DNA of 15,368 nt from Mariprofundaceae bacterium. Its GTDB lineage: Bacteria; Pseudomonadota; Zetaproteobacteria; Mariprofundales; Mariprofundaceae. Under the pieces are notes generated by a model. It was not told where the DNA came from. It ran no database searches and saw nothing but the letters and a program-made list of their open reading frames with translations. The stretch spans positions 1-15,368 of the forward strand of contig JALUXN010000103.1 in NCBI GenBank assembly GCA_027018975.1, written 5' to 3'. How positions within the stretch are numbered: position 1 is the first letter of the stretch; every line of letters starts with the position of its first letter. The translations under genes were made by a program, and so were the position numbers. Shown piece after piece: positions 1 to 6,857 of this stretch.

Positions 1-443
1 TTGATCATCGCCGCGCAAGCGGCCACTGTGCGTGGCACATCAGGCACATGCTCGAGCACCTCCAGACAGGTCACCGCATCGTAACAAGCACAGTGATCAG
101 CCGCCCACGACTCGGCATCGTTCTCCTCATACTGCACGGCGACACCCGATTGCTGGCTATGCAGGCGCGCCACTGCCAGCGCCTTGGGCGAGCGGTCCAG
201 CCCCGTCACGGTCGCGCCGCGTGCCGCCATCCCCTCCGCCAACAGACCACCGCCGCAGCCGACATCCAGTATATTGCTGGAACCCAGATCAAGCTGGCTG
301 GCGATATAATCCAAGCGCAGTGGATTGATGCGGTGCAACGGTTTGAACTTGCCGTGCGGATCCCACCACTGCTCAGCCATCGCCTCGAACTTAGCGACTT
401 CGTGGGGGTCAAAATGGGGAGCGTTCTGCATGATCGGAAGCAT
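1..443 (-). CDS. ubiG: UbiG, ubiquinone O-methyltransferase (N-terminal part, cut by window edge)
   Basis: This SAM-dependent methyltransferase performs both O-methylation steps of ubiquinone synthesis. About 147 residues are visible, read leftwards off the window edge with no stop. The N-terminal signature KFEAMAEQWWD and then HRINPLRLDYI are characteristic of UbiG. The SAM-binding motif I is ILDVGCGGGLL, followed by VTGLDRSPKA (motif I acidic loop) and CLEVLEHVPD (motif III region). I chose the ATG at 443, which gives MLPIMQNAPHFDPHEVAKFE. An in-frame ATG at 431 would also work, and neither has a strong Shine-Dalgarno sequence. The gene is divergent from the histidine kinase across a 94-base gap. 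Identity is secure for the family; the missing C-terminal part cannot be assessed. Confidence 0.93.
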   Translation of the reverse strand, partial: MLPIMQNAPHFDPHEVAKFEAMAEQWWDPHGKFKPLHRINPLRLDYIASQLDLGSSNILDVGCGGGLLAEGMAARGATVTGLDRSPKALAVARLHSQQSGVAVQYEENDAESWAADHCACYDAVTCLEVLEHVPDVPRTVAACAAMI

Positions 444-484
444 GTCCACCAACCCGCGCTTAAGCAAGTCCCGAGCCCACACAG

Positions 485-512
485 TTACGTTTTGCTGAAA
501 TTGGTCTATACT
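485..512 (+). promoter_or_regulatory. Candidate sigma70 promoter for the hybrid kinase
   Basis: TTACGT (485-490) and TATACT (507-512) are separated by 16 bases and lie in the gap between divergent ubiG and the kinase. The -10 box matches the consensus at five of six positions; the -35 is weak. The same ten bases CTATACTGAT recur upstream of the cobT-like gene (6786-6795). A strong ribosome-binding site, GGAGGG (528-533), sits four bases before the kinase ATG. Confidence 0.35.
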
Positions 513-537
513 GATCTCGCGAGGGCTGGAGGGACGT

Positions 538-2736
538 ATGAGCAAGCATTCGATTACACTCAATCACGCGCCGATCAGCTGGGCACTGGATGAAGGTTGG
601 ATGCGCTTTTTCGATATCCCCGCCGCCACTTTCTGGCTGAATCCTTCTCTTCTACACATTCTGCAGCCGCTGCGTGCCGAAGTTGGCGCACAGCTCTATC
701 GTTTGCTGGTTGCCTACCACGCCAGTCAGGGCACAGCCGAGGATTATCACCAGATGGTAACAAAACTCGGCGACAATTTCCGCGATGGCTTTTTGGCATG
801 GGGTCGGGCTGTCTCGGCGGCAGGCTGGGGTCATTTTGAGATCAAATCCATGGATATGGCGCAATCTACCGCTGTGGTGCGTGTGCAAAATCCATGGGAG
901 CTGCGCATGCTTACAGCGGAGATGGATGCCGAGCAGTGGGGCTGTCCATTCCTGCTGGGCAAAATGATCGGCATCTTTTCCCACGCCTTCGGAGAGAACT
1001 GCTGGGCAGACGAGCGGCATATCTGCCATGCTCCGGATCAGAGCAGCATTGAATTTCATCTCTATGCCAGCGACATCAGCTGCGCGGAGGAGTTGCAACG
1101 CCTGCGGCAGGCTCGCCAGCAGGCGAAAGAGGCAAAGCTGCAGCGCATCGTCCAGATGCAGCAGCAAACACTGAAACAACTGAAGCGCTCAGAAGCCGCT
1201 TCGCGGACACTCTCATCGGCGCTGGAGCAAGCTGGTGAGTCGATCATGATTACGGATCACCACGGCGTGATCGAATATGTGAACCCGGCGTTCACACAGA
1301 TTACCGGATACAGCGCCGCCGAGGCGACCGGACAGACTCCGCGCATCCTCAATAGCGGCAATCAGCCGCCGCACTTCTACCAGCAGATGTGGGGCACCAT
1401 TACCCAAGGAAAAATCTGGCGTGGCAAGGTGATCAACAAAAAACGCGACGGCACTTGCTACCCGGTCATCCTCACCATATCACCGATTGTCGATGAGCAG
1501 GGCGTCATCACCCACTACATCGGCTTGCATGCCGATCTGACAGTTCAAACGCAGTTGGAGAAGAAGCTCTATCAGGCTCAGAAGATGGAGGCGATCAGCA
1601 TCATGATCGGCGGCATTGCGCACAACTTTAACAACCTGCTGGCAGGCATCACCGGCAACCTCTATCTGGCGCAGCAGAGCGGCGCGGACGATGAGCGTCT
1701 GCATCAGCGTCTGCACAACATCGAATCGCTCACCAGTCGGGCGGCTGAAATCATCCAGCAGATGCTGACATTCTCACGCCAGGGCATCATGCAGCGGCAA
1801 CGCTTCTCGTTCACTGCCCTGCTGGAGGAGACCATGAGCATCATCTGCGCCACTAGGCCTGACCATCATGCGCAAATCCGCCGCTACATCTGCGCCAACA
1901 CCCTGCCTATCGAGGGCGACGCCAACCAATTGAAGCAGGTGATCATCCATCTGTTGCAAAATGCCAGCCACGCTGTGGAGGGGGCAAGCGATGCCGCAAT
2001 CACCGTGCGCCTTGAGCCGCTGCAGACGAACGCAACATTTTTTGCGACCCACCCCACCTTGCAGCGTGGCGACTATCTCCATCTCAGCGTAGAGGATAAT
2101 GGTCATGGGATCGACGAATCGGAAAAGCCCCACCTATTTGAGCCCTTCTTCACCACCAAGCCGCCGGATAAAGGAACCGGCCTCGGACTGTCGATGGCCT
2201 TCGGAGCGGTGCAGTCGCATCGCGGCGGTATCGAATTTGAGAGCGCACCGGGTCAGGGCGCGACCTTTCACGTCTATCTGCCGTTAGTCGCTGAGCCGCA
2301 GAGTGCGGCGGCGCAGGCGGAAGCGGCTCCGATTGCGGGCGGCAATGAATGGATTCTGCTGGCTGATGATGAACCATCCGTGCGCGAGACCTGCACGATT
2401 ATTCTGGAGGATATGGGCTACAGGATAGTCGCTGCGGCGGATGGACGACAGGCAGAAGCGCTGTTTGAAGCCAATCAGGAAAAAATCGCGCTGGCCATTC
2501 TGGATGTCGTGATGCCCTACTGTTGCGGCACAAAACTGGCTGTCAAACTCCGCCGTCTCAAGCCAGCGCTGCCGGTGATCTTCATGACTGGCTACGATCG
2601 TCAACAGATTATCGGCGAAGACGATGGATTGCGCGACAGTGAAATCTGCACCAAGCCGGTCGATTACGATGCGCTCAACCGCACCATTCGCCGCATGCTC
2701 GCATCGGATCAAGAAGGAGATCAAACAAGAACGTAA
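538..2736 (+). CDS. Orphan hybrid sensor histidine kinase (V4R-like sensor, PAS, HisKA, HATPase, receiver)
   Basis: A 732-residue signal-transduction kinase with no predicted membrane segment, so probably cytoplasmic. Residues about 60-177 resemble a V4R-type small-molecule sensor (GWG at 96-98, then CPFLLG at 136-141), though the usual later cysteine is absent; this assignment is tentative. A glutamine- and lysine-rich coiled coil (about 180-227) leads to a PAS/PAC domain (228-335). The phosphoacceptor is H362 in GGIAHNFNNLL. The ATPase domain has N475 (N box), EDNGHGID (519-526), FEPFFTTK and GTGLGL (546-551). The C-terminal receiver keeps all key residues: D610/D611, phosphoacceptor D656, T684 and K706. 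It has a good ribosome-binding site. No DNA-binding regulator lies nearby, so the output partner is unknown. The domain order is certain from H362 onward; the stimulus is not. Confidence 0.9.
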   Translation: MSKHSITLNHAPISWALDEGWMRFFDIPAATFWLNPSLLHILQPLRAEVGAQLYRLLVAYHASQGTAEDYHQMVTKLGDNFRDGFLAWGRAVSAAGWGHFEIKSMDMAQSTAVVRVQNPWELRMLTAEMDAEQWGCPFLLGKMIGIFSHAFGENCWADERHICHAPDQSSIEFHLYASDISCAEELQRLRQARQQAKEAKLQRIVQMQQQTLKQLKRSEAASRTLSSALEQAGESIMITDHHGVIEYVNPAFTQITGYSAAEATGQTPRILNSGNQPPHFYQQMWGTITQGKIWRGKVINKKRDGTCYPVILTISPIVDEQGVITHYIGLHADLTVQTQLEKKLYQAQKMEAISIMIGGIAHNFNNLLAGITGNLYLAQQSGADDERLHQRLHNIESLTSRAAEIIQQMLTFSRQGIMQRQRFSFTALLEETMSIICATRPDHHAQIRRYICANTLPIEGDANQLKQVIIHLLQNASHAVEGASDAAITVRLEPLQTNATFFATHPTLQRGDYLHLSVEDNGHGIDESEKPHLFEPFFTTKPPDKGTGLGLSMAFGAVQSHRGGIEFESAPGQGATFHVYLPLVAEPQSAAAQAEAAPIAGGNEWILLADDEPSVRETCTIILEDMGYRIVAAADGRQAEALFEANQEKIALAILDVVMPYCCGTKLAVKLRRLKPALPVIFMTGYDRQQIIGEDDGLRDSEICTKPVDYDALNRTIRRMLASDQEGDQTRT

Positions 2737-2755
2737 TTATTCAGCTACATACTGG

Positions 2756-2872
2756 AACTGTTCAGGTCGCCCATGGTGTGTTCGATAGCAAGGCGAAAAG
2801 GCGCAGTGTGCTATTGCACATGAGCATGTTCAACGCAGCTAGCGGGCAAACCGTGGGATGAGCTGAACAGTT
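2756..2872. repeat. 117-base imperfect palindromic intergenic element, possible bidirectional terminator
   Basis: The element is bounded by perfect 10-base inverted termini, AACTGTTCAG (2756-2765) and CTGAACAGTT (2863-2872). Further paired blocks lie inside: CCCATGGT against a near-match of ACCGTGGG, GATAGC against GCTAGC-type sequence, and a central TGTGC-TATT-GCACA hairpin (about 2808-2821). It fills the gap between the convergent kinase and mlaA genes, where a folded transcript could end transcription from both sides. Its left arm is about 24/28 identical to 11111-11137. No ORF fits inside. Membership of a dispersed repeat family is inferred from only these two sites. Confidence 0.7.
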
Positions 2873-2886
2873 ACACAGGCGCGTAA

Positions 2887-3624
2887 CTATTCGTCGCCCC
2901 AATCATCATCGCTCCAGCCGTCATCCTGCTGGAGCGGGTTGGCCGGGGGGTGACCGTCGTAGATCAGATATTCACGATTCTGACGCCACGCTTCGCGTGT
3001 GAACACATACGGATCCAGCGCCAACTCATCCCGCATATTTGAGGCCTCCAGCAATCGCGCACGCTTATCGACATAATTCAGCGCCGTGAGCGGTATGGCG
3101 ACATAGGGCGCCAGTGTCAGGCCGATCCAGAAGAGCGGATTGGTCACCGTACTGGTGACCAAGTCAGGTGTATCACGCACCGAGTTGGGCCCCAATAGCG
3201 GATAGACAATATATGCCCCCTGCCCGGCACCCCAGACGCCCAGCGTTTGACCAAAATCCTCATTGTGGCGCGGCAAGCCCATCGATGAGGCGACATCCAC
3301 CAAACCGCCGATACCGAGCGTGGTATTGATAAAGAAGCGGCCGAGATCCTGAAATCCCTGTCCACCCTTACCCTGCAGGAAATCATTGAGCACGGTGTTC
3401 AGCTCTTTGGCGTTATCGAAAAAGTTGGAGACCATGGTGCGCGCCGGCTTCGGCACCACGTAATTATAGCCCTGTGCAACCGGTTTCAGCGTCACCCGGT
3501 CGATGCTGTCATTGACCTTGTCGGTGACCCGGTTGACCGGCTCCAGCGGATCATAGTGATTCTCCTGTGTGGCGCAGCCACCCAGCATCATCAACGCCAG
3601 CACTATCCAGAGGGTTCGTCTCAT
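2887..3624 (-). CDS. mlaA: MlaA (VacJ), outer-membrane phospholipid-transport lipoprotein
   Basis: MlaA sits in the outer membrane and removes mislocalised phospholipid from the outer leaflet, passing it to MlaC and the inner-membrane MlaFEDB complex. The protein starts MRRTLWIVLALMMLGGC: a short signal peptide with lipobox LGGC, so Cys17 is lipidated. The family core follows: DPLEPVNR, LKPVAQGYNYVVP, SNFFDNAKELNTVLNDFLQG, GRFFINTTLGIGGLVDVAS, EDFGQTLGVWG and YPLLGPNSVRDTPD. The C-terminus is an acidic tail (DDGWSDDDWGDE). I prefer the ATG at 3624 (245 residues) over an in-frame TTG at 3633, because the ATG gives a compact signal peptide; neither start has a clear Shine-Dalgarno. It is the last gene of a minus-strand operon, 49 bases after tas. 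No other mla genes are in view. Confidence 0.92.
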   Translation of the reverse strand: MRRTLWIVLALMMLGGCATQENHYDPLEPVNRVTDKVNDSIDRVTLKPVAQGYNYVVPKPARTMVSNFFDNAKELNTVLNDFLQGKGGQGFQDLGRFFINTTLGIGGLVDVASSMGLPRHNEDFGQTLGVWGAGQGAYIVYPLLGPNSVRDTPDLVTSTVTNPLFWIGLTLAPYVAIPLTALNYVDKRARLLEASNMRDELALDPYVFTREAWRQNREYLIYDGHPPANPLQQDDGWSDDDWGDE

Positions 3625-3625
3625 G

Positions 3626-3653
3626 CGCGGCAATTATGCATAAGCCCGCCGCG
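3626..3653 (-). promoter_or_regulatory. Hairpin just upstream of the mlaA start codon
   Basis: On the minus strand CGCGGC and GCCGCG form a perfect 6-base stem (3648-3653 with 3626-3631) around a 16-base loop, ending one base before the mlaA ATG at 3624. It occupies where a ribosome-binding site would be and could influence mlaA translation or partly terminate transcription from tas. The structure is visible; the function is inferred. Confidence 0.3.
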
Positions 3654-3673
3654 TTTGCATTGAACAATTGCCC

Positions 3674-4720
3674 TCACGGGCAGGGATTGGGAAAGCGGCG
3701 GTGGATCGCCTCGATCTGTTCCACACAGGCATCTGGCAACTGTAGCTCGACGCTGGCCAGATTGGATTGCAACTGCGCCATGCTGGTCGCGCCGATGATG
3801 GTGGCGGTGACAAACGGCTGCTGGCGGATGAAGGCGAGCGCCATCTGTGCCGGATCGAGCGCAAACTCCGCTGCCAACGCCACATAGGCGACTGTCGCCT
3901 GCTCCGCCTGTGCGTTGCTATAGCGGGTGTAGTGCGGAAACAGCGTCAAGCGCGCGCCGGCCGGCTGCCGGCCATGCAGATATTTGCCCGCCAACACGCC
4001 GAACGCCAGCGGCGAATAGGCCAGCAGTCCGACCGCTTCGCGGCACGCCACCTCCGCCAGCCCGATCTCAAATGAGCGGTTGAGCAGATTGTAGGGGTTC
4101 TGAATCGAGACGATGCGCGGCAGACTCTGTTGCTCCGCCAGACGCAGATGCTGCATCACGCCCCAAGCTGTCTCATTCGACACACCGACCGCGCGCACTT
4201 TGCCGCTCTCCACCAATATCTCCATGGCGCGCAGCGTCTCCTCGATCGGCGCGCCCGCCGCCTCGCGCGCATCCTGATGCTGATAGCCGAGTTTACCGAA
4301 AAAATTGGTGCTGCGATCCGGCCAGTGGGTCTGGTAGAGGTCGAGATAATCGGTCTGCAGCCGGCGCAGCGAATCTTCACAGGCGCGGATGATATTGTGG
4401 CGATCCAGATGCGCCTTACCATCGCGGATATGCGGACACCAGTCAGTCGGCCCGCACACCTTGGAGGCCAACACTACATCATCCCGCCGGCCGCTCTGCG
4501 CCAGCCATGCACCGATAATCTCCTCGGTGCGCCCATAGGTCTCCGCGCGCGGCGGAATGGCGTACAGCTCCGCCGTATCGAGGAAATTCACCCCGTGATC
4601 GAGCGCGCAATCGATCTGCGCGAACGCCTCCTGCGGCGTGTTCTGCTCACCCCAGGTCATCGTACCGAGGGCAATCTCAGAGACTTGAATATCCGAACGC
4701 CCCAGCGCGTGATACTTCAT
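3674..4720 (-). CDS. tas: Tas-type NADPH-dependent aldo/keto reductase
   Basis: A 348-residue (alpha/beta)8-barrel oxidoreductase that closely follows E. coli Tas in length and sequence pattern. The opening MKYHALGRSDIQVSEIALGT and the later GVSNETAWGVM, IQNPYNLLNRSFEIGLAEV and DPAQMALAFIRQQPF blocks are typical. The catalytic tetrad of the family is present as D48, Y53, K87 and H132 (TAELY, ASKV, THWP). Physiological substrates of Tas are poorly defined; E. coli tas was found as a suppressor of tyrosine auxotrophy under starvation (family knowledge). The start codon overlaps the deaminase stop as ATGA, implying translational coupling. The family call is secure; the substrate is unknown. Confidence 0.92.
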   Translation of the reverse strand: MKYHALGRSDIQVSEIALGTMTWGEQNTPQEAFAQIDCALDHGVNFLDTAELYAIPPRAETYGRTEEIIGAWLAQSGRRDDVVLASKVCGPTDWCPHIRDGKAHLDRHNIIRACEDSLRRLQTDYLDLYQTHWPDRSTNFFGKLGYQHQDAREAAGAPIEETLRAMEILVESGKVRAVGVSNETAWGVMQHLRLAEQQSLPRIVSIQNPYNLLNRSFEIGLAEVACREAVGLLAYSPLAFGVLAGKYLHGRQPAGARLTLFPHYTRYSNAQAEQATVAYVALAAEFALDPAQMALAFIRQQPFVTATIIGATSMAQLQSNLASVELQLPDACVEQIEAIHRRFPNPCP

Positions 4721-5322
4721 ACCGCACCGCCGTTGTAGATCGCGCCCTGGCGCGCCGCATAATCGCGCAACACGGCTACCGCCGCCGCCCGCTGCAGACC
4801 GCTCGCCACCGCAATCCCGCGCGCCCGCAGCGCCGCCTGCCAGTCGGTCGGCTTCGCTCCCTCATCAAATCCGATGGCGCGCGCATCGGCATCGCACGCC
4901 GCCGAGACCAGCCGATTCACTCCCGACCACGGAATCGCACCGGCACACATCGCGCACGGCTCACAGCTGCTCACCAACTCAAAGCCGGCATCGCTTGCCT
5001 GCGCCAGATCAAAGCAGCCCAGCGCTGCCTGCGCCATACTCAGTGCCACCATCTCGGCATGCGCCAGCGAACAGTGGCTGGTCACCACCAGATTCACACC
5101 GACCGCCACCAGCCGATGATCCGCCCGGTCAAACAGCGCCGCACCAAACGGCCCGCCGCTCCCCTGCTCGACATTCATGCGCGACAACTCGATCGCCAGA
5201 TCGACCCGCGCGCTCTGTGCCGGAAAGCAGTCCGGCAGATCGGCCTGCCACGCTGCCACCCAATCCGGCAGCGCAATCGCAAATGTTGTCGGCAGCGCGC
5301 ACGATGTCGGCACAGCCGCCAT
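4717..5322 (-). CDS. Nucleoside/guanine deaminase-like enzyme (cytidine deaminase superfamily)
   Basis: A 201-residue zinc hydrolase predicted to deaminate a purine base or nucleoside. The zinc and catalytic residues are visible: H88-A-E90 and the cysteine pair C123/C126 within SSCEPCAMCAGAIPW. GGPFGAALF, TSHCSLAHAE, AIGFDEG and a terminal tyrosine-rich end (IYNG) resemble bacterial guanine deaminase (about 155 residues in Bacillus GuaD) more than TadA. About 38 extra N-terminal residues precede the core. The start ATG directly abuts the zinc-ribbon stop codon (TAGATG), and the stop overlaps the tas start. The ribosome-binding site (GGGG) is only three bases from the ATG, consistent with coupling. 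The exact substrate is uncertain: guanine, another purine or a pterin are all possible. Confidence 0.82.
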   Translation of the reverse strand: MAAVPTSCALPTTFAIALPDWVAAWQADLPDCFPAQSARVDLAIELSRMNVEQGSGGPFGAALFDRADHRLVAVGVNLVVTSHCSLAHAEMVALSMAQAALGCFDLAQASDAGFELVSSCEPCAMCAGAIPWSGVNRLVSAACDADARAIGFDEGAKPTDWQAALRARGIAVASGLQRAAAVAVLRDYAARQGAIYNGGAV

Positions 5323-5547
5323 CTACCCCAGACCAGCGCAGCAGCCACCACTGCCACAGGCCGGCGCACTATCGCAGGGCGCCGCACCACAAGCGGTATC
5401 GGCCATCCCCGAACCCACAGCATGGGCGGAGATCAATTTCTGCAGCTGTTCACTGCCACAGTGCGGGCAAACCACCTGCTCTCCGCGCCGCACCAATGTC
5501 TCAAACTCTGTGTCACACTGATCACAACGATATTCATAGATCGGCAT
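5323..5547 (-). CDS. FmdB-family small zinc-ribbon protein
   Basis: A 74-residue protein starting MPIYEYRCDQCDTEFE, the hallmark of the FmdB/CxxC_CxxC_SSSS family. Two CxxC pairs (CDQC and CPHC) form a zinc ribbon over the first 40 residues. The tail is rich in Gly, Ala and Cys (ACGAAPCDSAPACGSGGCC), as is usual. I chose the ATG at 5547 rather than an upstream in-frame codon because it is preceded by a perfect AAGGAGG with a five-base spacer. FmdB was first linked to regulation of formamidase/amidase genes in a methylotroph, but the family's molecular function is not settled. It is the first gene of the operon with the deaminase, tas and mlaA. Confidence 0.88.
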   Translation of the reverse strand: MPIYEYRCDQCDTEFETLVRRGEQVVCPHCGSEQLQKLISAHAVGSGMADTACGAAPCDSAPACGSGGCCAGLG

Positions 5548-5595
5548 CGCAACCTCCTTCACGTTTTGCTCGCACATTCACGTCAGCGGCCTCCA

Positions 5596-5623
5596 ACTGT
5601 ATCGCTGCCCATTGTGACTTCAA
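5596..5623 (-). promoter_or_regulatory. Weak candidate promoter for the fmdB-deaminase-tas-mlaA operon
   Basis: On the minus strand TTGAAG (5618-5623) and TACAGT (5596-5601) are separated by 16 bases, about 50 bases before the zinc-ribbon ATG. Each hexamer matches the sigma70 consensus at about four of six positions. It lies in the 106-base gap shared with divergent aroB; I see no convincing aroB promoter there. Confidence 0.22.
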
Positions 5624-5653
5624 CCACGCCGGTGAACATGTCAGAGTCGGCGC

Positions 5654-6778
5654 ATGATCACTTCTGCAACACAATCTTCTGACACACAATCCTACCGCGT
5701 CGATCTTGGCGCACGCAGCTACGATATTCACATTGAAGCCGGCTGCTTGGACACCATCGGCGCGGCCATGCAGCCGCTCTTCAGCGCGCCTGCGCGCTGC
5801 ATGGTGGTCAGCAACGAGACGATCGCGCCGCTCTATCTGGATCGCGTGGAGGCGAGCCTCAGCGCCGCCGGCTGGCGGTGCAGCTGCTGCATCCTCCCCG
5901 ATGGTGAACAGTTCAAGACGATGGCGAGCTTTGCGACGATTCTCGATAGCCTCATGGATGCCCGCCTCTCCCGCAATGAGCCGGTGATTGCGCTTGGCGG
6001 TGGCGTGGTGGGCGACATGACCGGTTTCGCGGCCGCCTGCTACCGGCGCGGTATCCCCTTCATCCAAATACCCACCACCCTGTTGGCGCAGGTCGATTCC
6101 AGCGTCGGCGGCAAGACAGCGATCAACCATCCCCACGGCAAGAATATGATCGGTGCTTTCTATCAGCCGAAGCTGGTCTGGATCGATCCGCAGGTGCTCC
6201 ATACACTGGAGCCGCGCCAGCTGCGTGCCGGTCTGGCCGAGGCGATCAAATATGGGCTCATTCGCGATGTCGGCCTCTTTGTCTGGATGGCTGCGCACCT
6301 GCAGGCCGCCCTGCAACTCGATACCGCCGCGCTGGCTGAGGTGATCCATAGCTCTTGCCGTCATAAGGCGGAGGTGGTGATGGCTGATGAGACCGAACAG
6401 GGCAACCGCGCGCTGCTCAATCTCGGTCACACCTTCGGCCACGCCATCGAAGCGATGACCCACTACACCCGCTACCTGCACGGCGAAGCGGTGGCGCTCG
6501 GCACACTGATGGCGGCGCGCCTCTCCGAACAACTCGGCTACGCGCCGGCCGGCACCGAGGCGCAGATCCACGCCTGCTACAGCGCCGCCAATTTACCGAC
6601 CGACATCCCCGAGTTCCCCGCTGACGCCTGGCTCGATGCTATGGGGCATGATAAAAAGAACGTCGGCAGCCGCATTCGTTATGTGTTGCTGCACGCCATC
6701 GGCGATGCCTTCGTGGGCGAAGATGTGCCGCCGCAAGCGGTGCGCCGGATGATCGCCTCCTACCAAGCAGATCGCTGA
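5654..6778 (+). CDS. aroB: AroB, 3-dehydroquinate synthase
   Basis: This enzyme converts DAHP to 3-dehydroquinate, the second step of the shikimate pathway, using NAD and a divalent metal in the cytoplasm. At 374 residues it is near the usual length. Signature blocks include IALGGGVVGDMTGFAAA (NAD binding), QVDSSVGGKTAINHPHGKN, AEAIKYG, NLGHTFGHAIE and HGEAVALG. The three metal ligands correspond to E196, H259 and H276, with the same 17-residue spacing between the histidines as in E. coli. The ATG at 5654 has only a poor ribosome-binding site. In many proteobacteria aroB follows aroK; here it is first on the plus strand, divergent from fmdB, and is followed after 79 bases by the cobT-like gene. 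Confidence 0.96.
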   Translation: MITSATQSSDTQSYRVDLGARSYDIHIEAGCLDTIGAAMQPLFSAPARCMVVSNETIAPLYLDRVEASLSAAGWRCSCCILPDGEQFKTMASFATILDSLMDARLSRNEPVIALGGGVVGDMTGFAAACYRRGIPFIQIPTTLLAQVDSSVGGKTAINHPHGKNMIGAFYQPKLVWIDPQVLHTLEPRQLRAGLAEAIKYGLIRDVGLFVWMAAHLQAALQLDTAALAEVIHSSCRHKAEVVMADETEQGNRALLNLGHTFGHAIEAMTHYTRYLHGEAVALGTLMAARLSEQLGYAPAGTEAQIHACYSAANLPTDIPEFPADAWLDAMGHDKKNVGSRIRYVLLHAIGDAFVGEDVPPQAVRRMIASYQADR

Positions 6779-6786
6779 AGGCGTGC

Positions 6787-6792
6787 TATACT
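6787..6792 (+). promoter_or_regulatory. Candidate -10 box ahead of the cobT-like gene
   Basis: TATACT in the 79-base aroB-cobT gap, within CTATACTGAT, which is identical to the stretch containing the proposed -10 box of the kinase promoter. No good -35 is seen at the expected distance. The gap may instead simply be read through from aroB. Confidence 0.25.
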
Positions 6793-6857
6793 GATGTGCA
6801 ACACCTGCTTGCGGCGCATATCTCTTGTGTCATTGCAGTAAACAGCGGAGAGATGTG

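Noticed and set aside
48..593. A 181-residue plus-strand frame covering the ubiG region and the kinase start
   Set aside because: The minus strand here reads as a continuous, motif-perfect UbiG N-terminus, and the plus-strand frame has no recognisable content.
5534..6571. A 345-residue open frame antisense to aroB
   Set aside because: Composition is biased (Arg, His, Ala) with no family motifs, and aroB on the other strand has every catalytic signature.
6779..6857. Possible cobalamin riboswitch ahead of the CobT-like gene
   Set aside because: The gap is only 79 bases, too short for a B12 riboswitch, and no B12-box-like sequence is visible.
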